DNA from: an uncultured Catenibacterium sp.
Lineage (GTDB): Bacteria > Bacillota_I > Bacilli_A > Erysipelotrichales > Coprobacillaceae
Assembly (NCBI RefSeq): GCF_900540665.1
Contig: NZ_UQGV01000060.1
Span: 1-15,934 of the forward strand
Direction of reading: 5' to 3'
DNA length: 15,934 bases
Positions 7,710 through 14,166 of the stretch are shown here, piece after piece (the stretch's first letter is position 1; each line of letters begins with the position of its first letter). The notes under the pieces were generated by a model that did no database searches, was not told where the DNA came from, and saw only the letters and a list, made by a program, of their open reading frames with translations. A program made the position numbers and the translations under genes.

Positions 7710-7774
7710 GCAAAAAGAAAATGAATTTTTGCTTCCTAAATCGTCATGAGATGTCCAGCTCATGACATTTTTTT
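7710..7774 (+). ncRNA. Candidate small RNA of about 65 nt
   Basis: Between the putative promoter at 7676-7703 and a clear terminator there is no coding sequence. The predicted transcript has a first hairpin GCAAAAA (7710-7716) with TTTTTGC (7726-7732) and then the terminator stem GTCATGAG (7743-7750) with CTCATGAC (7759-7766), followed by a T-tract to 7774. The terminator is convincing and needs an upstream transcript, because the EIIC gene already ended at its own hairpin. I do not recognise the RNA; alternatives are a leader remnant or the 5' part of the larger RNA downstream. Confidence 0.4.
7743..7774 (+). terminator. Intrinsic terminator of the short transcript
   Basis: A perfect 8-bp stem with loop ATGTCCAG is followed by A and seven T residues (7768-7774). 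It cannot be explained by any annotated gene end. Confidence 0.75.
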
Positions 7775-7784
7775 ATTATTATCA

Positions 7785-7813
7785 TTGATAAAATACAGAT
7801 ATGGTGATAATAT
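7785..7813 (+). promoter_or_regulatory. Promoter of the structured RNA
   Basis: TTGATA (7785-7790), a 17-base spacer and TAATAT (7808-7813) with an extended TG at 7805-7806 predict a start at about 7820, exactly where the first strong hairpin of the RNA begins. Confidence 0.55.
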
Positions 7814-7819
7814 ATTATC

Positions 7820-8188
7820 ATCTTAAGACTAAGGTCTTAAGATAGGAAAATCTAGTTATACATATCGTGGGGTGTAGGGACCTCATGATCTTGTGCAGAT
7901 ATGTCTGCATCTCCTGTACATTCTTATTCGGGTGCGAGGATAAGAATGATCACTGCTCGTAAGAGTATTGCTAATAATTAAATCCCTTATTGAACATGGA
8001 TATAAAGTGAGTAATTAATGAAACCCTCATACTTTTAACTCATTATAACTTTGATTTTCCTAGGAACGCTGATCCTTTTAATCATTAGGGCATTGATTGA
8101 AAAACAGCCACTGCATTTATATTTCATCCATATCAAGCCAAAAGAATATTTATGTAGTGCATGATCCTCCTTATGGAGGATTTTTTTT
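7820..8188 (+). ncRNA. Candidate structured non-coding RNA of about 370 nt, family not recognised
   Basis: This segment has a promoter at its 5' end, a strong terminator at its 3' end and no credible ORF. Hairpins visible in order: ATCTTAAGAC (7820-7829) with GTCTTAAGAT (7834-7843), loop TAAG; ATCGTGGGG (7864-7872) with CCTCATGAT (7881-7889), two G-U pairs; GTGCAGA (7893-7899) with TCTGCAT (7904-7910), loop TATG; CATTCTTAT (7919-7927) with ATAAGAATG (7940-7948), continued by TCG/CGA around loop GGTG; a small CTC-GTAA-GAG hairpin near 7956-7965; and CACTGCAT (8109-8116) with ATGTAGTG (8152-8159), continued by ATATT/AATAT. The loop AGGGA (7876-7880) can pair with TCCCT (7983-7987) as a pseudoknot. 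It carries none of the landmarks I know for tmRNA, RNase P RNA or SRP RNA. A tiny ORF (7946-7981) is noted separately. The RNA is inferred from sequence only. Confidence 0.6.
8164..8188 (+). terminator. Intrinsic terminator of the structured RNA
   Basis: ATCCTCC (8164-8170), loop TTAT and GGAGGAT (8175-8181) form a perfect stem followed by T residues from 8181 to 8188. It points away from the minus-strand yitT gene and ends no protein gene. Confidence 0.9.
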
Positions 8189-8242
8189 ACACAAATTTTA
8201 GAAACTCTTTATTCGATGATAACCATACATAATCTATACATT

Positions 8243-8269
8243 AAAAAAACCTGGAATAAAATCCAGGTT
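8243..8269 (-). terminator. Intrinsic terminator of the YitT-family gene
   Basis: On the minus strand AACCTGGA (8269-8262) pairs with TCCAGGTT (8255-8248) across a 6-base loop and is followed by a T-run down to 8243. The stop codon (8270-8268) lies at the start of the stem. Confidence 0.9.
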
Positions 8270-9149
8270 AATCAATAGGTTCCTGATAGAACCTACCTTT
8301 TACAGCACTTGTTTTTACAATATTAACGAAAGCCTGTTTATCAATACTTTTGATGATTTCATATACATCATTCACTTCTGCAGCACTGACTACTGTATAA
8401 AGCATAACACGATCTTCATGTGTATGAGATCCTTCACCAGTAAAACGAGTCATACCGTGATGTGTCTTAATAAGTAATTCTCTTTCTAATTCATCTGCTT
8501 TATTAGATATGATGAATAATGTCATCTGCTGATCTGATTTATGGAAAGTATCTATTGCCTGAGTAGATACGAACTGGAAGACAATAGAGTAAAGAGATGC
8601 TTCAAATCCAAATAACATTCCTGAAATTAATAATAGAATAATATTAAATCCAAGGATGATATTCCAAGAAGAGATATTCCACTTACGATGAATATAGACC
8701 GCAATAAAGTCTGTTCCACCAGAACTTGCTTTACCATATAAGGCAATAGAGATAGCTAAACCATTTAATAGACCACCAAATAAAGCAATGAGTAATGGAT
8801 CTGTTGTCACCTTATAAGAAGGAATTAAATCAACTAAGAATGAGTTCAAAACAATCATTAATACACTATAACCAGTAAAACGTTTTGAAATCAGCTTAAA
8901 ACCAATAATTGCGGGAATCGCATTTAATGAAATATTCAGTACAGAATAAGGTATAGAAATATTAGCAAACTTTAACATTATTCTCTGTATTAACAGAGTC
9001 ATACCTGTAATACCACCAGGTACTAACTCGCCAGCACGTACAAATGTCTTAATATTAAATGCCATCAAACATGATGCAACAATAACGCAGGCAAACGATT
9101 TGAGGGCTTTTACAGATCGTTTCTGCTTTATTTCCTTTTCATATAACAT
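8268..9149 (-). CDS. YitT-family membrane protein (YitT domain plus C-terminal DUF2179)
   Basis: This 293-residue protein belongs to the YitT family: an N-terminal membrane region with about five to six hydrophobic segments (roughly 15-195) and a soluble C-terminal DUF2179 domain (about 205-285). The glycine-rich G-G-L-L-N-G-L-A (125-132) and the G-K-A-S-S-G-G-T-D-F-I (139-149) motifs are the family hallmark. The biochemical role of the family is not established; transport is often assumed. The start at 9149 leaves a rather long gap of 14 bases to AGGAGG (9169-9164); no other in-frame start fits. An out-of-frame ATG at 9160 opens a 10-codon reading frame that overlaps the start. It is transcribed alone, divergent from the phosphate operon, with its own terminator. 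Confidence 0.88.
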   Translation of the reverse strand: MLYEKEIKQKRSVKALKSFACVIVASCLMAFNIKTFVRAGELVPGGITGMTLLIQRIMLKFANISIPYSVLNISLNAIPAIIGFKLISKRFTGYSVLMIVLNSFLVDLIPSYKVTTDPLLIALFGGLLNGLAISIALYGKASSGGTDFIAVYIHRKWNISSWNIILGFNIILLLISGMLFGFEASLYSIVFQFVSTQAIDTFHKSDQQMTLFIISNKADELERELLIKTHHGMTRFTGEGSHTHEDRVMLYTVVSAAEVNDVYEIIKSIDKQAFVNIVKTSAVKGRFYQEPID

Positions 9150-9182
9150 AAATTTAACATTCGCCTCCTAAAATGTGACCAA

Positions 9183-9211
9183 ATTGTACTATTGTTTAAA
9201 CAATAAAACAA
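9183..9211 (-). promoter_or_regulatory. Promoter of the YitT-family gene
   Basis: On the minus strand TTGTTT (9211-9206), a 17-base spacer (9205-9189) and TACAAT (9188-9183) form a good promoter whose start would lie near 9176, just upstream of AGGAGG. The spacer is almost completely occupied by a perfect palindrome. Confidence 0.6.
9190..9205. promoter_or_regulatory. 16-bp perfect palindrome inside the yitT promoter spacer, probable operator
   Basis: TATTGTTTAAACAATA is a perfect 16-base palindrome lying between the -35 and -10 of the yitT promoter. A dimeric repressor bound there would block RNA polymerase directly. The regulator is unknown; it resembles a generic TTGTTTAAACAA site, and I cannot assign it to a named family. 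Confidence 0.5.
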
Positions 9212-9241
9212 CCGTATTTTTGTAAAAAGTAAAAAATCACT

Positions 9242-9279
9242 TTTACACAATCTTAAGATAATACATACACAAATATGAT
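9242..9279 (+). promoter_or_regulatory. pstS promoter with PhoP-box-like direct repeats
   Basis: Three hexamers spaced by 5 bases, so with 11-bp periodicity, lie at 9242-9247 (TTTACA), 9253-9258 (TTAAGA) and 9264-9269 (CATACA). The first fits the Gram-positive PhoP consensus TT(A/C/T)A(C/T)A, the others partly. A -10 element TATGAT follows at 9274-9279, and the -35 region has no consensus, as expected for an activator-dependent promoter. The predicted start is near 9286. Confidence 0.55.
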
Positions 9280-9302
9280 TTTTTTGTTAAGGAGAAAAAA
9301 CT

Positions 9303-9320
9303 ATGATGTATGTGTCTTAA
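9303..9320 (+). CDS. Possible five-codon leader peptide upstream of pstS
   Basis: AAGGAG at 9289-9294 is followed after 8 bases by ATG ATG TAT GTG TCT TAA, encoding M-M-Y-V-S. The spacing is better than that of the pstS ribosome binding site itself (GGGAGG at 9327-9332). It could be a translated leader that tunes pstS translation, or the pairing of a good binding site with a start codon could be accidental in this purine-rich region. Confidence 0.25.
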   Translation: MMYVS

Positions 9321-9344
9321 GAAGACGGGAGGAAAAAAGTAAAT

Positions 9345-10181
9345 ATGAAAAAAATATTAACGCTTGTACTTACATGTGTACTAGCATTCTCACTTGCTGG
9401 TTGTGGAGGAACTAAAGATTCTTCATCAAGCAACATAGCAGATCTATCAGGAAAAATATCACTTGATGGTTCTACATCAATGGAAAAATTCGTTACTGCT
9501 TTAGGTGAATCATTTAAACAGAAAAATCCTAATGTAACAGTTGAAGCACAGTTTACAGGTTCATCTGCTGGAATCTCTTCAGTATTAAATGGTAAAGCTG
9601 ACATCGGTGATTCATCAAGAGCATTAACTGATGAAGAAAAGAGCCAGGGTCTTGAAGAAAACATTGTCGCAATTGATGGTATCGCAGTTGCAGTTAACAA
9701 AGATAATACTGTTAAGAATGTAACTAAAGAACAGTTAACTAAGATCTATACTGGTGAAATCACTAACTGGAAAGAACTTGGTGGTAAAGATGAAAAGATC
9801 GTTGTAATTGGTAGAGAAGCTGCTTCTGGTACAAGAGGTGCATTTGAAGAATTACTAGATGTTAAAGATAAATGTCAGTATGCACAGGAATTAGATAATA
9901 CTGGTGCAGTAGTTGCTAAGTGTGCTTCTATTGAAGGTGCTATTGGTTATGTATCACTAGATGCAGTTGATAAATCAATCAACACATTACAGTTGGAAGG
10001 TGTTGATTGTACAGTTAAGAACATTAAAGCTGGTAAATATGCTTTACAGAGACCATTCGTAATGGCTACTAAAGGTAAAATCGAAAAACAGTCTAAATTA
10101 GTTCAGGCATTATTCAATTATATTGATAGTGATGAAGGGCAGGCTATCATTAAAAAAGTAGGTTTAATCAGTGCTAAATAG
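9345..10181 (+). CDS. pstS: Phosphate ABC transporter substrate-binding lipoprotein
   Basis: PstS captures inorganic phosphate outside the membrane and hands it to PstC-PstA. The 278-residue precursor has a lipoprotein signal peptide (Lys-Lys, hydrophobic core, lipobox L-A-G-C ending at Cys20), so the mature protein is lipid-anchored. Phosphate-binding segments are visible: D-G-S-T-S-M (41-46), F-T-G-S-S-A-G (70-76), G-D-S-S-R (88-92) and G-R-E-A-A-S-G-T-R-G (156-165). The length is typical of the short Firmicute form. It is the first gene of the pst-pho operon, with GGGAGG upstream and a PhoP-box-like promoter, so phosphate starvation induction is expected. The pstC start overlaps its 3' end. 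Confidence 0.97.
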   Translation: MKKILTLVLTCVLAFSLAGCGGTKDSSSSNIADLSGKISLDGSTSMEKFVTALGESFKQKNPNVTVEAQFTGSSAGISSVLNGKADIGDSSRALTDEEKSQGLEENIVAIDGIAVAVNKDNTVKNVTKEQLTKIYTGEITNWKELGGKDEKIVVIGREAASGTRGAFEELLDVKDKCQYAQELDNTGAVVAKCASIEGAIGYVSLDAVDKSINTLQLEGVDCTVKNIKAGKYALQRPFVMATKGKIEKQSKLVQALFNYIDSDEGQAIIKKVGLISAK

Positions 10182-11088
10182 CATTGTCGGTACCAATAAA
10201 AGTAGACAAGCATCAGAAAAGGCAGCCGCATTAATCGTTAGTGTATGTGCTGCTTTTTCAATAGTTGCAGTCGTCGCTATTACTGCCTACATGATCTATA
10301 GCGGCACACCTGCACTTGCTAAGGTTGGTATTGGAAATATCTTATTTAAAACAGAATGGGTTCCTTCTCAAGGAAAGTTCGGTATTCTTTACATTATCTT
10401 AACTTCTATTGTTGGTACTTTACTTGCAGTCTTAATCGCAATCCCTGTTGGTTTATTTACCGCAGCTGCATTAAGTGAAATGGTCACTGGTACTCCAAAG
10501 AAGATTATGAAAGCAGCTATTGAATTATTAGCTGGTATTCCATCAGTTGTTTATGGGTTACTTGGTATCTTGATCATTAACCCACAGATGTATAAGTTAG
10601 AAAAGTTTTTTTATCATACATCTCATTCACATCAGTTCACTGGTGGGGCTAACTTAATTGCTGCAATTATTGTATTAGTTATCATGATCTTACCAACATT
10701 AATCAATGTCTCTGAAACAGCTCTAGAAACTGTTCCAAATCATTTGAGATTAAGTTCTTATGCACTTGGTGCAACTAAGATTCAGACAATCTTTAAAGTA
10801 GTTATTCCGGCTGCTAAGAATGGGATCATGAGTGCTATTGTATTAGGTGTTGGGCGTGCTATTGGTGAAGCAATGGCAATCTTACTTGTTGCTGGTAATG
10901 CTGTTAATTTACCAGCACCATTCAATTCAGTACGTTTCTTAACAACAGCTATCGTATCTGAAATGTCTTACTCAAGTGGTGTACATAGACAAGTATTATT
11001 TACAATCGGTTTAGTATTATTCGTCTTCATTATGATTATCAATATTGTATTAATGAAGATTCTAAAGAAGGGTGAAGAAAATGGATAA
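10171..11088 (+). CDS. pstC: Phosphate ABC transporter permease PstC
   Basis: PstC is one of the two membrane subunits of the phosphate importer. The 305-residue protein has six main hydrophobic segments, the first at about 18-43, and the cytoplasmic EAA-type loop A-L-G-A-T-K-I-Q-T-I-F-K-V-V-I-P (198-213), which contacts the ATPase PstB, followed by G-R-A-I-G-E-A-M-A (228-236), characteristic of PstC. The start is a GTG at 10171, which overlaps the last 11 bases of pstS; AGTAGG at 10157-10162 sits at the right distance, and no ATG lies near the N-terminus. This overlap implies translational coupling to pstS. Confidence 0.95.
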   Translation: MLNSIVGTNKSRQASEKAAALIVSVCAAFSIVAVVAITAYMIYSGTPALAKVGIGNILFKTEWVPSQGKFGILYIILTSIVGTLLAVLIAIPVGLFTAAALSEMVTGTPKKIMKAAIELLAGIPSVVYGLLGILIINPQMYKLEKFFYHTSHSHQFTGGANLIAAIIVLVIMILPTLINVSETALETVPNHLRLSSYALGATKIQTIFKVVIPAAKNGIMSAIVLGVGRAIGEAMAILLVAGNAVNLPAPFNSVRFLTTAIVSEMSYSSGVHRQVLFTIGLVLFVFIMIINIVLMKILKKGEENG

Positions 11089-12004
11089 AGCAGATTCTAA
11101 AAAAGTATCAGCTACATCTCCATTAAAGGAAGTGAACGCTGTGGATAGAACGTTATATCATAAAAAGAAAAGAATAGGAGACACTATACTACGTGGACTT
11201 ATTTATCTATGTGCCGGTTTCTCTAGTATCTTAATTCTTGTCATTATTGGTTATGTATTCTCAAAAGCCATTCCCCATTTCCATTTCAAGAATTTAATTG
11301 AACCAATGAGTCAGTTAATGAACCCTGAAGGTTTATTAGGTAACATCATCAATACTCTTTATATTGTAGTAGGTACTCTATTATTTGCTTGCCCAATTGG
11401 TATTGGTGCTGCTATTTACTTAAATGAGTATGCAAAGAATAAGAAGTTTGTTGCAGCTGTCTCATTTACAACAGAAGTATTATCAGGTATTCCATCTATT
11501 ATCTTTGGATTGTTTGGTATGATCTTCTTTGGTGAAATGCTTCATTTAGGATATTCAGTTATAAATGGTTGTTTCACTTTAACTATTCTTATCTTACCGA
11601 TTATTATTAGAAACACTCAGGTTGCCTTAGAATCAGTCCCTTCTTCATATCGTGAAGCAGCATTAGGTATTGGTTCAACTAAGTGGTATATGATTCGTAC
11701 TGTGATTCTTCCAAGTGCAATGCCTGGTATCTTAACTGGTGTGATTCTTGGTATGGGTCGTATAGTGGCTGAATCAGCTGCCTTATTATTTACAGCAGGT
11801 AGTGGCTACTTCATGCCAAGAGGATTCTTTACACACTTAATGGAAAGTGGTGGAACACTCACTATCCAGCTTTATATGGCAATGAGTAATGCTGAATATG
11901 TACAGGCCTTTGTGATTGCGATGATCTTGATTATTCTTGTGTTAATCATGAACTTTATCGCTAAATGGCTCTCTAGTAGATTTAATGTAGAAAAAGCAAA
12001 ATAA
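11081..12004 (+). CDS. pstA: Phosphate ABC transporter permease PstA
   Basis: PstA is the second membrane subunit of the phosphate importer. The 307-residue protein has a polar N-terminal extension of about 35 residues, then hydrophobic segments from about 38 to 297, with the EAA-type loop E-A-A-L-G-I-G-S-T-K-W-Y-M-I-R-T (192-207) for coupling to PstB and the G-M-G-R-I-V-A-E-S-A-A (224-234) segment. ATG at 11081 is preferred over the in-frame GTG at 11072 because GAAGGG at 11067-11072 serves as its ribosome binding site. It overlaps the end of pstC by 8 bases, which suggests translational coupling and equal dosage of the two permeases. Confidence 0.95.
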   Translation: MDKADSKKVSATSPLKEVNAVDRTLYHKKKRIGDTILRGLIYLCAGFSSILILVIIGYVFSKAIPHFHFKNLIEPMSQLMNPEGLLGNIINTLYIVVGTLLFACPIGIGAAIYLNEYAKNKKFVAAVSFTTEVLSGIPSIIFGLFGMIFFGEMLHLGYSVINGCFTLTILILPIIIRNTQVALESVPSSYREAALGIGSTKWYMIRTVILPSAMPGILTGVILGMGRIVAESAALLFTAGSGYFMPRGFFTHLMESGGTLTIQLYMAMSNAEYVQAFVIAMILIILVLIMNFIAKWLSSRFNVEKAK

Positions 12005-12018
12005 TGAGGTAAATATAT

Positions 12019-12771
12019 ATGAATAAAATGGAAATTAAGAATTTAAACTTATGGTATGGTGAAAAGCATGCCTTAAAGGATGCAAGTCTAGATATCCCAG
12101 AACATAAGATCACAGCATTCATCGGTCCTTCTGGATGTGGTAAATCTACATTCCTTAAAACATTAAACCGTATGCAGGACTATGTAAAAGGTGTAAAGAT
12201 TACTGGTCAGGTGACACTAGATGGTGAAGACATCTTTGATCCTAGAGTAGATACGACTTTATTAAGAAAGAAAGTAGGTATGGTATTCCAGCAGCCAAAC
12301 CCATTCCCAATGAGTATCTTTGATAACATTGCCTATGGACCTAGAATTCATGGTATTAAGAATCATGCTGAATTAGAAAAGATTGTTATTAGATCATTAA
12401 AGCAGGCGGCTTTATATGATGAAATTGCAGATTGTTTAGATACGAGTGCATTAGGTTTATCTGGTGGTCAGCAGCAGAGATTATGTATTGCGAGATGTTT
12501 AGCTGTAAATCCAGATGTTATCTTATTAGATGAACCTACAAGTGCCTTAGATCCAATCTCTACATCTAAGATTGAAGACTTATTAATGGATCTTAAGAAA
12601 GACTATACAATTGTGATTGTGACACATAATATGCAGCAGGCTTCACGTATTGCAGACAATACAGCATTCTTCTTACAGGGTGAAATCATTGAAACTGGTG
12701 ATACAGAAAAGATCTTCTCATTCCCTCAGGATAAGAGAACAGAAGATTATATCACTGGTAGATTCGGTTAA
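12019..12771 (+). CDS. pstB: Phosphate ABC transporter ATP-binding protein PstB
   Basis: PstB is the ATPase that drives phosphate uptake at the cytoplasmic face of PstC-PstA. The 250 residues show the full ABC motif set: Walker A G-P-S-G-C-G-K-S-T (36-44), Q-loop Gln91 in V-F-Q-Q-P-N-P-F-P, signature L-S-G-G-Q-Q-Q-R (147-154), Walker B V-I-L-L-D-E (167-172) and the switch His203. The phrase Q-Q-P-N-P-F-P-M-S-I and the early T-L-N-R-M-Q-D are specific for PstB among ABC proteins. A GAGGT binding site at 12006-12010 precedes the ATG. Spacing from pstA is 14 bases, so it is in the same operon. Confidence 0.98.
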   Translation: MNKMEIKNLNLWYGEKHALKDASLDIPEHKITAFIGPSGCGKSTFLKTLNRMQDYVKGVKITGQVTLDGEDIFDPRVDTTLLRKKVGMVFQQPNPFPMSIFDNIAYGPRIHGIKNHAELEKIVIRSLKQAALYDEIADCLDTSALGLSGGQQQRLCIARCLAVNPDVILLDEPTSALDPISTSKIEDLLMDLKKDYTIVIVTHNMQQASRIADNTAFFLQGEIIETGDTEKIFSFPQDKRTEDYITGRFG

Positions 12772-12817
12772 TATTTAATAATCTAAATCAATATATTATA
12801 ATGAAGGGGTAAATATT

Positions 12818-13474
12818 ATGAGAAGTCGTTTTGATAGAGAACTAGATACGCTTAATGTAGATCTTCAAAAGATGAGTGGTCTTGTAGAAAATGCGTTAGA
12901 AAACACTATTGCTGCATTTAAAAACAAGAACACTAAGCTTGCTAAAGAAGTGATGGAAAATGATCGTATGATCAATGATATGGAACGTTCTATTGAGTCT
13001 ATTTGTTTTAAGTTAATGTTAAGACAGCAGCCAGTGGCAAGAGATTTACGTATTGTAACTACTGCATTAAAGATTGTGACTGATCTAGAAAGAATTGGTG
13101 ACCAGTGTTCTGATATTTGTGAAATTATCTTAGATTTGTCTGGTGATCATATTTATAGAACAGTAGAACATATTCCAGATATGTTAAAGACTGCAAAAGA
13201 AATGGTGCATAAGTCTATTGAAGCCTTTGTAGAAGGTGATGTAGATAAAGCCCATAACATTTCTAGAATGGATGATGATATTGATGCATTATTCTTAGAT
13301 ATTAAGAATGAAATCATTCAGATTATAAAGGAAAATAGTGAAAATGCGGATGACTGTTTAGATTACTTCATGATTGCGAAATATCTAGAAAGAATTGGTG
13401 ATCATGCATCTAATATTTGTGAATGGTTAGATTTCATGGAAACAGGATCTATCAACCAGCAGCGTATTATTTAA
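12818..13474 (+). CDS. phoU: Phosphate transport regulator PhoU
   Basis: PhoU is a cytoplasmic, metal-binding helical protein that links the Pst transporter to the PhoR kinase and represses the Pho response when phosphate is plentiful. The 218-residue protein is two tandem three-helix repeats, each with the conserved metal-site motif: E-R-I-G-D-Q-C-S-D-I-C-E (91-102) and E-R-I-G-D-H-A-S-N-I-C-E (191-202). Length and layout are standard. GAAGGGG at 12804-12810 precedes the ATG. The 46-base gap to pstB is AT-rich and holds no terminator; a TATAAT at 12797-12802 lacks a partner -35 and overlaps the binding site region. Its position between pstB and phoP fits its bridging role. Confidence 0.97.
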   Translation: MRSRFDRELDTLNVDLQKMSGLVENALENTIAAFKNKNTKLAKEVMENDRMINDMERSIESICFKLMLRQQPVARDLRIVTTALKIVTDLERIGDQCSDICEIILDLSGDHIYRTVEHIPDMLKTAKEMVHKSIEAFVEGDVDKAHNISRMDDDIDALFLDIKNEIIQIIKENSENADDCLDYFMIAKYLERIGDHASNICEWLDFMETGSINQQRII

Positions 13475-13488
13475 GGGGGATATAACCA

Positions 13489-14166
13489 ATGAGCGAACGT
13501 ATATATGTAATAGAAGATGATGAGAATATTCAGGAAATTATTAAGTTATCTCTTGAATCAAGTGGGTATTCAATTACCCTATTTAATAATGCGATAGATG
13601 CAATTGTCGCAATTCATGAAGATACACCTGATCTTGCAATATTTGATGTCATGTTACCAGAATTAGATGGTATTTCAGCTATTAAGCAGATAAGAAAGAC
13701 CAATACTACTTTACCTATCTTAATTCTATCCGCAAAGGATCGTGAAATAGATAAGGTAAGAGGATTAGATTCAGGTTGTGATGATTATATGACGAAACCA
13801 TTTGGAGTGCTGGAACTTGCTGCACGTGTTCGCTCATTACTTAGAAGAAGCCAGCATCATTCAAAGGTTATTAAAACTACATCTTTAGAAATTGATAAGT
13901 CTAAACATAATATTTTAAAGCAGGGTGAAAAACTTGAATTAACTCATAAAGAGTATCAGTTATTACTCTATTTAGTAGAAAATAAAGAACGTGTTGTAGA
14001 AAGAGAAGAACTCTTAAATAATATCTGGGGTTATGATTTTGTAGGCGAATCGAGAGCCCTAGATGTTCATATTCGTTCTTTACGTGCAAAACTTGGTGAT
14101 GATGGGCATCATTATATTAAGACAATCAGAAGTGTAGGTTATCGTTTTATTGAGGACGGTCAATAA
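13489..14166 (+). CDS. phoP: Two-component response regulator, OmpR family, PhoP/PhoB type
   Basis: This 225-residue DNA-binding regulator probably activates the phosphate regulon when phosphorylated by the adjacent kinase. The receiver domain (about 4-118) has the acidic pair at Asp10-Asp11, the phosphoacceptor Asp53 in I-F-D-V-M-L-P, Ser81 and Lys103 in T-K-P-F. The C-terminal winged-helix domain (about 127-222) has the OmpR-type L-T-H-K-E-Y-Q-L-L and the recognition-helix segment S-R-A-L-D-V-H-I-R-S-L-R-A-K-L, ending in the G-Y-R-F hairpin. AAGGGGG (13473-13479) overlaps the phoU stop. The assignment to phosphate control rests on the operon context. The PhoP-like boxes before pstS are a likely target, which would make the operon autoregulated. 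Confidence 0.93.
   Translation: MSERIYVIEDDENIQEIIKLSLESSGYSITLFNNAIDAIVAIHEDTPDLAIFDVMLPELDGISAIKQIRKTNTTLPILILSAKDREIDKVRGLDSGCDDYMTKPFGVLELAARVRSLLRRSQHHSKVIKTTSLEIDKSKHNILKQGEKLELTHKEYQLLLYLVENKERVVEREELLNNIWGYDFVGESRALDVHIRSLRAKLGDDGHHYIKTIRSVGYRFIEDGQ

Noticed and set aside
7820..8188. tmRNA, RNase P RNA or SRP RNA as identity of the structured RNA
   Set aside because: The tRNA-like ends of tmRNA, the GAGGAAAGTCC core of RNase P RNA and the GGAAGGAAGCAGC-like SRP loop are all absent.
9128..9160. A 10-codon minus-strand ORF overlapping the yitT start
   Set aside because: The gap from AGGAGG to this ATG is only three bases, and nothing suggests that the peptide is made; it may only matter as a competing start.
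9317..9700. A 127-residue minus-strand reading frame opposite pstS
   Set aside because: It is a shadow of the pstS codons on the other strand, with no start signal and no family resemblance.
12797..12802. Internal promoter before phoU
   Set aside because: TATAAT is present but no -35 fits, and the start would fall within the ribosome binding site.
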